In this document: piece after piece, positions 52,321-62,300 of the stretch
Layout: each line of letters begins with the position of its first letter
How positions within the stretch are numbered: the stretch's first letter is position 1
NCBI GenBank assembly: GCA_018398805.1
Contig: JAGFBZ010000258.1
Location: forward strand, 1,178,001 to 1,242,000
Source: Hirundichthys speculiger
Lineage: Eukaryota > Chordata > Actinopteri > Beloniformes > Exocoetidae
DNA: 64,000 nucleotides
Reading direction: 5' to 3'
Made by a program: the position numbers and the translations under genes
The notes under the pieces: model-generated
Seen by the model: only the letters and a program-made list of their open reading frames with translations
Told to the model about the DNA's origin: nothing
Databases searched by the model: none

Positions 52321-53353
52321 TACACACTTTTTTAAAACTGGAATTAGTTAAACTCAGTGAGTCATTCGTCACACGTAGCAACCTGAGTTTCTTTTTCACA
52401 TCTGGGTTCATATCCACATCCAGCATCATGAGCATATATTCAGGTTTTTGCCATTTTTCTTTCACATAGATAACCAAGATTATGCGTGCAGCTGGGAAGG
52501 AACATCTGCTGACCCAAGTGGCTTACCCAGGCACCGGACATCTGATTGAGCCGCCTTTCTCACCCCATTTCAGAGCAACTCAATTTTTGTTTCACGGCAC
52601 TAAGGAAAAAAGTGAGTTCTACACAAATATGCAGACTTTGTTTACGTTGGGTCACATGAATAATCTGGACAATCTACACATAGATAACACTGGTGAATAC
52701 TCTATTTACATACATGCAACCTTTAGAAGATTCCACAGAAATTGATGGAGTTCTAACAATCAACAAAATAACCACCTATAGTAGTTATATAAACCAAAGA
52801 GGTTTTTTTTTTTTACATGAAAAAAAAACCCCTCATAAATGAAGAATAAACACAGTTGGAGGCAGATGTGTTATAAACAGACTATTATGATTCAAATCAT
52901 CAGTTCACATTTCTTTATACAAAATAAAATCAGCACTAGTCTAAACCAAATGACACCCCCCTCCCCCCAAAAAAAAGATCTAATTGGTGGCTGCAGAATA
53001 AATCTTTGGTGCACACCTCTGGCCCTCTACAACTTTCTGAATTTTTGATTTTCCTTTATTTTCTTTTAAATCCACTTATTCACATCATCATATCAAATAC
53101 TTTGGCACAGTGTGGATGTCAGTGTCACACTGTGAGTCTCTAAGTGAAAATGGCTTTAACATATTCTTCACATTCTGACTGGTATATTAATTTCAGTCCT
53201 GTAATTCTCTGTCAAATGTGCGTTGCAGGGATGTTCCTTTGGGGAGGACAAACCAAACCTCACTCTGACGCTCAGGAGGACTCCTGGAAGAAGATCCTTA
53301 GTTTTCTGCAGCAGCATATGTACAGCAACCCAACTCCCAAAGCAAAGATTTGA
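38984..53353 (+). CDS. BAAT/ACOT-like acyltransferase copy 3, intact but diverging
   Basis: Ten coding exons: 38984-39176, 40557-40656, 42559-42743, 43993-44156, 44484-44603, 50840-50922, 51009-51102, 51203-51283, 52470-52611 and 53229-53353. They total 1,287 bp (428 residues) with conserved phases and GT-AG borders. Catalytic residues are Cys237, Asp329 and His364. Changes against copy 2 cluster in the second half: Ala in the GGAGG loop, [14 protein letters not shown] for [21 protein letters not shown] after the nucleophile, one codon lost at the start of exon 7, Tyr after the catalytic Asp loop, and QFLFHG for KSLLHG. The C-terminus ends AKI, a weaker fit to PTS1 than AKM. Intron 5 has expanded to 6.2 kb by nested insertions and intron 3 holds a full Tc1-like element. 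The reading frame suggests it is still under selection, but expression cannot be judged here. Confidence 0.88.
39518..40098 (+). mobile_element. SINE split by an LTR (unit 3)
   Basis: Same composite as in units 1 and 2, with the LTR-like insert at 39,556-39,988. The box B side is the least altered of the three (gtggtcgcgggttcgactcc). The following 700 bp present in units 1 and 2 are deleted here. Confidence 0.8.
40238..40385 (+). mobile_element. RTE/Rex3-like LINE fragment (unit 3)
   Basis: Nearly identical to 31,775-31,910. It shows that units 2 and 3 share an insertion that unit 1 lacks. Confidence 0.65.
41259..42461 (-). mobile_element. near full-length Tc1/mariner element, inactive
   Basis: Inverted ends begin CACTATATTGCC and are flanked by TA on both sides, the Tc1/mariner target. 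Length is about 1.2 kb. A minus-strand ORF at 41,428-41,715 carries [17 protein letters not shown] and [18 protein letters not shown], the second Asp and the Glu of the DD34E triad. The N-terminal half is frameshifted. It lies in intron 3 of copy 3. Copy 1 keeps only about 70 bp of one end (22,330-22,396). Confidence 0.85.
42957..43895. other. copy 3-specific block in intron 3-4 region, origin unknown
   Basis: Between ttctagtgcag and acatgtttgtagtatatag, copy 3 has about 940 bp where copies 1 and 2 have about 190 bp of unrelated sequence. No terminal repeats, ORF or known family were recognised. Confidence 0.6.
44810..45060. repeat. diverged inverted copy of an intron segment (unit 3)
   Basis: The sequence from tagattatggtctacagaac to tgtgtgaggaatcaactgg is the reverse complement, at roughly 80 percent by eye, of 49,990-50,200 in the same intron and of 24,300-24,500 in unit 1. 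The pair could form a long stem in the pre-mRNA. Confidence 0.75.
45700..46800 (+). mobile_element. decayed coding fragment, probable transposon protein
   Basis: A plus-strand frame near 46,470-46,545 reads [18 protein letters not shown], and near 46,735-46,797 [20 protein letters not shown] associate these motifs with a multicopy protein of fish and invertebrate genomes that ends in a cysteine-rich tail. A matching CxC-rich stretch is found at 49,275-49,383. Stops interrupt it and the family name is uncertain. Confidence 0.45.
46024..46199. mobile_element. 176-bp hAT MITE with 8-bp target duplication
   Basis: The ends are ctggggcgcc and ggcgcccctg, and ggtccacc is repeated exactly at 46,016-46,023 and 46,200-46,207. 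An 8-bp duplication and a CAGGGGCGCC end are typical of hAT elements. Confidence 0.9.
46958..48575 (-). mobile_element. possible LTR-like insertion, unclassified
   Basis: The block starts tgtagcgattcat and ends near accattaca. On the minus strand there is a GATAAAAGG box near 48,330 and AATAAA near 47,149. It separates fragments of the decayed transposon protein. No target duplication could be matched, so both the boundaries and the LTR assignment are weak. Confidence 0.3.
48934..49218. mobile_element. 285-bp hAT MITE with 8-bp target duplication
   Basis: The ends are tagagatgcgcgg and ccgcgcatctcta, flanked by an exact atctctac at 48,926-48,933 and 49,219-49,226. The interior is rich in gcgggcgg words and has no ORF. 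Confidence 0.9.
49275..49383 (+). mobile_element. cysteine-rich (CXC-like) tail of a transposon protein
   Basis: The frame has nine cysteines in a CxC...C...CxC...C..CxCxC pattern followed by a stop. It probably belongs to the same decayed element as 45,700-46,800. In unit 3 the shared intron sequence resumes about 190 bp later. Confidence 0.45.
49573..49977. repeat. interspersed repeat in intron, unit 3 (left end kept)
   Basis: Starts gacctccgccaagtg and ends ccttggcagaggtaa, an inverted pair. It is preceded by agaaaagcactcggagagc, a familiar lead-in of this fish repeat. Units 1 and 2 have lost this left end. Confidence 0.65.
50330..50605. mobile_element. hAT-like MITE fragment, unit 3
   Basis: Same insert as at 24,635 and 34,810, ending ttgcccagccct. 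Confidence 0.65.
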
Positions 53354-54232
53354 ATGATCACATGACTTCAGATTGTACTAGTTAGGTTTCTTTAAGCACC
53401 TGTGGATCCCACAAGCATCAAACCTGCATTACAGGTTTAGGGACACTCCGTGCAAACCTTCACGGCCATGTTTTTATGCATTTATTGTAAGAATAGCCTC
53501 TGGAATCATGTCTGTTCATTATTATTACTTGACATAATAAATTGTGAAAATTTCAATTCAAGTGAACTGTATGTATTTGAAAATGCTATAAAAAGTGCTA
53601 TAAAAAGCATTTTTAATTATTGAACATTATACGGATTGTGTGAAATCCCTATAATTGAGTTACTCTAAGTGATGCATAAAAGGAGATCAGATGCTGCAGG
53701 GATCAGATTTGGGTACAAAGCAGTTTGTTTTGTTTTTTTCCTTCTTTCTCTTTAGCCAGGATTTTGGTTTTTCTGATTAAGGTTAATTTCCCCGTTAACC
53801 TTTTTGAATCTTTTTTATCTTTAATTGGAAAGAAAAAAGAAAAAACCAAAGCTATCCAGGCAGCATCGCATGTAGTGATAATATGGGTGTGTTCCTCACA
53901 AGATGGTTGTTCCACTCTGACAAGAAACCTGGAGCAGTAGTATAACACATTCCCTATTTAATTTCTCTATGGAAGTATTTCACTAATCAGGAATGATCAG
54001 CTGTGCTTCTCTGTTGAATATGTCTGAATATTGTGAGCATGTTAACTGGAATGACCAGTCAGATCACATTATGGACAGATACCAGTGTTACCTGTGGCAG
54101 CTGATGTCACTACATGTGTGAAATGCATCTTCTCAGATTGTTTGTGATTTTAACATACATTGACTTCATTTCTACTGAATTGCGTTGATAAAATTCATCA
54201 TAAGAAATTTTAGTAAAATTGTGGAAAATTCA

Positions 54233-54320
54233 ATTCAATTCAATTCAATTTTATTTGTATAGCGTCTGTTACAATGACAATTGTCTCTAGGCGCTTTACA
54301 GAAAATGCTGAGATTCCCAA
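54233..54320. repeat. common teleost interspersed repeat end (AATTC)n
   Basis: A run of aattc units leads into ttttatttgtatagcgtctg and ctctaggcgctttacag, a very common fish repeat. Confidence 0.7.
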
Positions 54321-54444
54321 AATTTCTAGTATTTAGAATGTGGGGGTGGGGTTATAGATTGCAACTATATCTAGCTTTATCCGTCTAGCCAATAAAAGCA
54401 ATTTCAAACAAGTAAATCATTGCCTCTGATTCTACTTAATTTTA

Positions 54445-54450
54445 TTTATT
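54445..54450 (-). terminator. candidate poly(A) signal of the minus-strand gene
   Basis: AATAAA on the minus strand lies about 280 bp past the stop codon at 54,727. Confidence 0.4.
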
Positions 54451-54726
54451 GCATTCTCTCTGCAGGCACATTTATCATTTATCAACATGGAGCTGCTCTG
54501 ACTGCATTAACCAAAAGTATATCTAAGTATATCGGCAATACTTGGGAGTACAATGTAAAGAAAGATGGTAATAAGAACAATAAGGAAACGGAGAATCATG
54601 AGTTCTTTTTGGGCGCAAAACACAAAATCACTGTTAAAGGCACACTCTTTGTGAATCCTTAAACTTCTATCAAAAAACAAATTTAAGTGTAAGACCAGCG
54701 AATTAAAAATCCAAATTCTTGTTCTA

Positions 54727-57700
54727 TCAACTGTCCAGCAGAAGAGTCTGAATACTTTCAACCAGCTGAATCGTTGGTTGGCTGATGGGATAGTGAGGCA
54801 GCAGCTTCTCTTCAGCACATGACGGCTTCACGAAGTATCTGGAGGACAGAAACAGGAGATCCTTCAATCTACATGACCAACAAAGTTATATAATATATAT
54901 AGTTTTGACAAACTCTGCAGGGAAACGTCCTAAACGTTTTAAATGTCTGGCAGAGAAGAGCTGCAAACCTAAATTCCTCTCTGAAGTGTGAGCGCAGGTG
55001 CTGAGCCAGCTGGCTGCTGTACTGTAGACAGGCCAGCAGCAGGTGACAGCGCTGGAACAGCACAAAGGACTGAACGGGGCTCAGGAACGATTCCTGTGGG
55101 CCTGACAGAACCAGTACCACCCGCTGGGCTTGGTAACTGATGAAGGATAACTGCAGGGGAGAAGAATCCAGTTGGAGTGGTGTTTATTGTGATGATGAAC
55201 AGACTGGAAGACGAACTATAGTGTCATCAGTCCTCTGAGGAGATCTTTACCAGGTGGGGGTGAGGCTGCAGGACGCTGAAGATCCAACCCACAGTCAGGA
55301 AATTGTCTGCAGAGAAACACCTGCTGGTCTGAAACATAAAGGCACCACATGTGCATGAATTCATTTGTAAGGAAAAAAGGGTTAACAGGATTTAATATCT
55401 ATTTTCATTGGTTCCTTTATTTAGTGTCTAGAATGAATGCTCTTGGTAGAAATGTGCTATCCGGAAGAGTTGCTGACCCCAAGATCCAAACCAAGATGAG
55501 TGGAAGTGAATGGATGAATGAAAAAGACCTGACCTTTGCCAATCTGTGTAACAAGCTTAAATTTTGTGAAAAAAAAAAAGCTGTTTTGAACATGTGTAAA
55601 ACAGGACTATGTTTTGCCCAGGTGTGCTGTGACTCGTTCCAGATGTAATGTCCGTTGTCGTCCTCTACATGGGATGAATTGTTTATCATGCATAACAGGT
55701 CAGTTTCCATGCGGCTATTGCAGACATCTGAAGAGAGCTTTCACCTGCTGTTATCAGAAACTAACGGCTCAGAAGAGAAAGAACGCCTCATGATTCATAA
55801 ATAACTCAGATGAATTGAGTTTTACCCACTTTGACCTATTCTGTGGAGTTGCAGTTCTCTGGATATCCCCAAATCTCAAAACAGAAGACAGATTTTCTTT
55901 TTCTATCTTTCCCAATTATGCATTAAACTCCCAAAGTAATAATATACATGTAGCCAAAAGCAGGAGCAAGAAATGTTTCGGTTACTTTGTCCTTTATACA
56001 AACAGCATCTGCTGCTCACTCTGTTTCACTACCCAGCAATCATTTGCATATGGGGCTCATGTGCGCAACAAATAAGGTAAATGCTGGGCCCAAAACAGGA
56101 TCATCCACAGGTCCCATACTGGCAAGTTTATGACAAGTTTACACAGTGGTTACACCCAGGAACATGGATTATGGTTGGCCACATTTTTCAGCTCATTCAT
56201 AAACCCCAGTGGCTTTTTATCAAGTCTTTGGTCTTAACATTTCAAAATAGATATACAACCCAGAATAACTCTGTATCCATCACATTTTATCTGTGTTGCA
56301 TCAGAACTCACCTCATGGCCTAAAAGCAGCAGTTCAAAGAGCAGAGAGCAGGAAGCATCCAGATACTCGGTGAGTAAGGCCTGAAGCTGACAAATACAAC
56401 GATTATAAACGTGTTCAAAACAGGTGGCAGCGCATGTTGTCAATGACAACGGGAAGCAGCTCACCTCTGAGGTCACCGGAGATCCTCGGCTTTGTGTTTT
56501 TAGTTGCGGATCACAAACCAAGGCAAGCAGCATTCTGGAGGCCAGAGCACCTCTGCAGAGAGAAAACAACTACAGCAGATTAAAGAGGATTTCTCATATT
56601 GTTCATTACTTTTCTATTTGTGTTCAAATGACGCTACAGGATACATTTATTACTCCAGCGCTTTTGAGAGTAGCATGAAGCTGCAGAACCAGGGGCTATA
56701 CTTCCAGGACCCTCATTTTTTGCAAGAAAACAAGGAAAAACTCTATTTGTTAATGGACAGCTGCCCAAATGTGAGTAATGTTTGGGAATCATTGGCTGTG
56801 GAAAGTTACCCGGAGAATCTTTGGGTTTATTTGTTTACTAGAACCACAGAAAATAATCCTGCTAATCCTGTGCTACATTAACCACATTAGTTAAACTTCA
56901 AACAATGATCATTTGGTGAGTAATATCAAATCCATAACAGAATATAAATAAATACACTTAAACTTCTTAAAATTCAACATGCTTGCATTCTTGCTACAAC
57001 GTTGTACCTGTACTGCAAACCATCTCACAGACAAACTTATTTATTTAATTAAAATGACCTTCATTGAAAGTAGGCCCATTGGAAGACAAAATATAAGAGT
57101 ACTGAGTTATGTACTGTGCATAGACAATATGCTGTGATTTTATGGACTCAGATTAACCCTAATTTGGCTCAAAATATGATATATGGTTAACTTCTGTCTG
57201 TGGGATGATCTCCAAAGTTTAACCTTTTTAAATGTCTCATTTTTTTCCATCTTACATGAATTAATTCAAGGGGGACTTTCCTTACTGGAAGTGAAAAGAT
57301 GCAGAGAAAACTGCAAAGACTAAAACTGTGCAGGATCACCCCTTCCTGTTCCTTTTCATGCTTCACTAGTTTCTTCTCTGCAGTCTCCAGGTCATAATAG
57401 TTGCTCTCACATTTCCCATCATACAGTGAAAAAAAAGCCCAACAAAAAATTATTCTTAGATAATTATTCAATTGCAAGTAATAATCCACAAAAACCAAAC
57501 CAATTGGAAAAACACCCTGACAAGAAGTCAGAAAGGCACACTGGGGTCTCTTAGACGGACAGAAAGATGTTTACTTTTTGGCTGAGAGAAGGCTGATTCT
57601 GGCTGCTTCAACCTCTGTCTCTCTGAACATGATGGCGAGTGTCTGGACGATCAGGGTGCTCAGTCTGAAAACCAACAGTTAAAATCAACAATGAGACACT

Positions 57701-59338
57701 GAAAAACAACGTCACCATGTAACTCACGTTGTCTTATGGGATATTTAGACCTTAATCTAACTTTTGCCAAACATAGGCATAAACCACAACCTACCAAAAC
57801 TTAACACCATAGATGTTATATGAAAGACAAATGTAGCCGTGCAGTCTTGCAGAGGAATCAGAGGCGCAGCACAAAGAACTTTTTTCATGTTAAAATTTTA
57901 CTCTCAGCTTCATTTGAAGGAATAAGCGTTGTCTGTTTCTTGCTGTCTCCTGTCTCTGCAGTCTGTGAAAACCAGCCCAGTAACTCTGGACTTCCCTCCA
58001 GCTCATCTATGTACCTGCTGAGTCAAAAACTACAGAAGTTCCTTTGTGCTCCTATAAAGTATCTATTGAATGTCAGCAGTTCACAAAAGACGATAAAATA
58101 AAAATATATACTATTCTGCCACAACACAGTCCATGGCTATTCCACTGCATCACATCTGTGTAGGCATATTGTACAGCTCAGCCAGAGTCGATATTTAACG
58201 TATTCTCTCTGCTGAGAATTTACATCATGAGTTATCAAATCAACACAGGAACTTTTGCAATCTCTATCTCAGGGGAGTTTCCCTGCAAACATGGAGGGCA
58301 CCTGCTGCTTTTACAGCATCCTTCAGACCAGTCGCTCTCATTTTCTTGTCCATCACGACTTTCCTGGCCTGGCGCCTCTGCTGTGATGCTGACTGTAACT
58401 ATGACTTGGCTTTATTTAGCCATCATTCATAGGTGATTACTTCCTAAAAGTAATCAAATACTCCTTCAAATGAAACTGAAACAGATATTTTAATACGAAA
58501 CAACTGCTTCGTGTGGCTGCAATTCAACACTGATTTCTGGTTAAAAGCATTGATTTTTGATTTGGGTTTAAAATATCAATGGTGTATTATCATTAATACA
58601 AATAAAACCAAAAATAAAATCCCAGTGTAAATGCACTATGTGACTTTTCAAACGACAGTTTAATTACTTAATTTCTGAGTCAATCGGTCATAAGACATTT
58701 ATTCATCATCCATCCATTACACTGTGAGTTATCAATGTTCAGTACTTCTGCCTAATGACATTTAAATGCGATTTCAGCAAGATTTGATCTGGGTTATGAT
58801 AAAGCAATTTTACAACATTTTATCCATAATTGTATCCTGAAACGCTGATCAATGACTGCATAAACTTTCTTCAGCCGCTCTCTGTTCAGGGTTGCCACGG
58901 CAGTATGATCAGATTGGGCACTGATTTTACACCAGATGACCTTTCTGATGCAACCAGGATTGGAACCTGGACCTCCCAATTAAATCAGGACCTCCACGCA
59001 GGTGTGGGGGCATCCCTCTCCCATTTTCTCTTTCCTCATTCCTCTCTCGAGTCTCTTTGTCGCTTCAGCAACGTGACTGAGCTCCATCATTATTGATGTG
59101 TGACACAATGCCATAAAGCAATCACAGCTTCCTAAAACTAAGCAAAAATTAATTTAAATGAAATTAAAACTGGTATTTCAGAGTGGAAAAAACTCCTTTG
59201 TGCTGCTTTAAAAAGGAGCCACTATCATGTAACTGGAGGTCCTGGTTTTAGACTCCACAGACATCACTGACCCACTTATTATCACTTCAGAATACAAGGA
59301 ACTGAGGTAACGTCCTCAAGTAGCATATTGAACATGAC

Positions 59339-59377
<39 letters not shown>

Positions 59378-62300
59378 TAATGAGTCTTACAGTAGCTGAT
59401 CTGCTGTGTAAACTCCACTGAGGCTCTGGCAGCTGTGAAAACAGTCCTCCAGAGTCTGAACCAGGAACACACACACCTCACTGGACTGAAACACACAACA
59501 AAAACACAGTTTCTTCACTCAACAGAAACCATCTATAACATGTCTTTCATTGTATGGTTGTGAGAGTATTCTATCAGGAGACTTGATTTTTAGGCATCAT
59601 TTCACTCATTATGTGGTTTAACTGTGAACATCTCACCCTCCAGAAGAGTCTGCGCAGTGTCGCATTGCGATGAGCGGCTGTTCTCAGCTCCTGCAGAAGC
59701 AGGTACAAGCTCTCCATGCTGATCCCGTCCTGTAGGAGTTCTGAGCTCAGCTGGCCAAACAGGTGAGCCGTCCGCTCCATGCTGCACGCACATAAAATTC
59801 AAATAATTAATTCACATCCTACAATTATACCAACAGAGTGACCGTCCCAATCATACATTCATTTCCTGGCTGGCGACATTTGCCATCAAGGGGATGCTGC
59901 AGACTGAAAACACCAGGACTCTCTCATAGAAAATCAACACACAAAGCTATCAACAGGCATAAAATGACAAAGAAAACAATATGAAATGTTTTAGGTAAAA
60001 ACTCTAGGAGGTGAGTGTGTTGACGTACAGACACAATAATTTCATGTGACTTTTATTTTGAAACCGCTCCATGTAGCATCAACACTTCTGAACACACTGA
60101 TCTGAGTTCCTTGACTTCTCAAGTTACTCACATGCTTTAAGATCCATGAAACTCTAATTGCATCTGCGTATTATAACTATTCACAGTATTACAACCTGTC
60201 ATACACCAAAGAGTAACTAAACTTTAGACCAGACCCATAAATAATTAGTAAGAAGAACATACGCCCTTGCATTATAAATGGAAAGGGTGAATCAAGAATA
60301 TCAAGACTGAAATGATAATGCAAATGCATAGCCATTTGCTCTGCCAGTGGCTCAACCCTGGCACAAGAACAGGCCCTCATCATTTTAGGTATTTAGCAAT
60401 ATTCTGAGCTGTGAACAGAAATCTAACAGAGCATAGTTGTATTTTGAAGAGAATATGTTTTGTTGTGCTTGTGTGTTGTGTTTCTGTACTAACAAACCAC
60501 TGTGACTGTCTGTGGCTTGGCCTGGAAGGCTCTGAGGAAGAAGTTGAGTTAAGCAGCCATTCTAATCAAGCATCGACTAAAGGCAGTGGAAAAAGAGGCT
60601 TCAGAATCACTGTGAAACTTATGGGTGACATCCTCTCCATACACACTCTGTAGGGCTGATACATGAGCATTCTTGCGATATGCTGCCACCATGTGGTCGG
60701 AAGTGGCATCACTATATGGAGTAACTTAAATAAAAGACAGAAAACTGTTGTAAAGTTTGCTGCAATCTGAAAGAAAAAGTGTGTCTTTATTTGGATTCAT
60801 GTAATTTTTTTTTTTTTTTTTTTTTTTACCTGATGGGAGGAGCGGAGGACGATGCAGTGCACCTTCTTCTGTAGAGTGGATCTAGCAGCAGAGTGGACCT
60901 CTGAAGACAAACACGAGCATCTTATCACTGGATAGTGGGCAAACTAATGCCAAGTGGGATTTTCATTTCACTAAAAGGGTCTTGTGTTAATATCTTTCAC
61001 TTGGTTTTTCATATATATTTCATATTCTTTCACTTGGATTTTCATATATTTTCACAGAAACATCTCAGACATGCAGAGTTGAAGACCCCTCCCCTATTGT
61101 ACTTGTATTAACTTACAATAATGTAGCTGTTCCAGGAGCTCTGAAGGTGGAGGTAAAGTCTGGATGTCTGTGAAACGGCATAAAGATGCAGCTCAGCCTC
61201 CCTCTCCTCTCCACCGTCCACGCGGTCTCGTCTCAGCAGACGTGACAGGACTGAGCCGATCCCCTGCGTCACCTGGAACATCACACCAACACACCACGAC
61301 TTAACTTTATTTCACTTGCTTTGTTTCAGAGAACAATTTCAAGTACGGCTTTCAAGTTGTGTTCATACTAATACTTTCCAAACATTTGTTGAGAAATACA
61401 GACGTCATATAACATAAAGGAGCGGCTGTGCTTCAGCACTGTGTACACTATAGGTGGTAGTCAGGTAGTCTAAAAAAAAAGAAAAACAAAAAGAGTTTTT
61501 TTCTTTTTTTTTTTTAAATATAAGTAACACCAGTCTGGAATATTTCATATTCAGGAGATGAGTTAGTGACAAGGCTGGACATCACTCTGTCATCTCACTG
61601 AGATCAATGTCACCACATGAGCCTTGAAAATCCCTTGTCATTCAACACGGTCGATCCAGAAATGGATCCTGGACATGTTTCACCTAAAGAGGGAGCCATA
61701 TATCAGCTCAATGCAGAAACAGCAGAGGTCTCAAGACATGAGCTCAGGATGCTACAGTCCCTCATTAACAATATATTGGTGCAATCCAGAAATTAAAAAA
61801 TGTGAAAGGGCTGCATCTGAGCGGAATGACTCCACCCACAAAGTCAGAGAGATTTCCATCATATCTTCTGTGCCTGTTCTCAATTGTGCTGATTCTCCGA
61901 GACTGCTAGTGCTTAACGTAGGAATGTGATGACAACGTCTAACTTCATCATACAAAACTGCCAAAATGTTTAATTTAGTGATTTAGGACAATGAAATCAA
62001 CAAAGTTTTGGGCTTAACAGAGCAAATGTTTTGCATTTTACTTTAATTTTCTCCACTTATCCTGTTCCTTTTCATTTCATTGCAACTTTTATTTGTTGGA
62101 TAAAAATCTGTGAAATTATCCCTGTGATTCCTTTTCTAGATGGATCACAATCAGACGGCCTTCATGTCACAAACCATCCGTACCTGACTGCTGTCAGTCG
62201 TCTTCAGGCTTCCTTCTGAGGGGAACGAAGGAGAGGCAGGTGAGTAAAAAGAGGGCGGCTGAGCGGGAGGGTGTGGGACCCTCACAAGGCCCAGGGTCTC

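Larger units (their letters stand above)
38790..54138 (+). repeat. tandem duplication unit 3
   Basis: Begins at the junction with unit 2 and extends to gcatcttctcagattgttt near 54,138. There the sequence leaves the repeat and continues gtgattttaacatacattg into unique DNA. Confidence 0.85.

Noticed and set aside
58950..58990. Box B-like word (minus strand ggttccaatcctgg)
   Set aside because: No matching box A or acceptor stem at the right distance. Probably repeat debris inside an intron.
59602..59802. 66-codon minus-strand ORF
   Set aside because: Shadow of the exon at 59,637-59,781. The MERTAHLF frame has helical composition and fits the splice phase.
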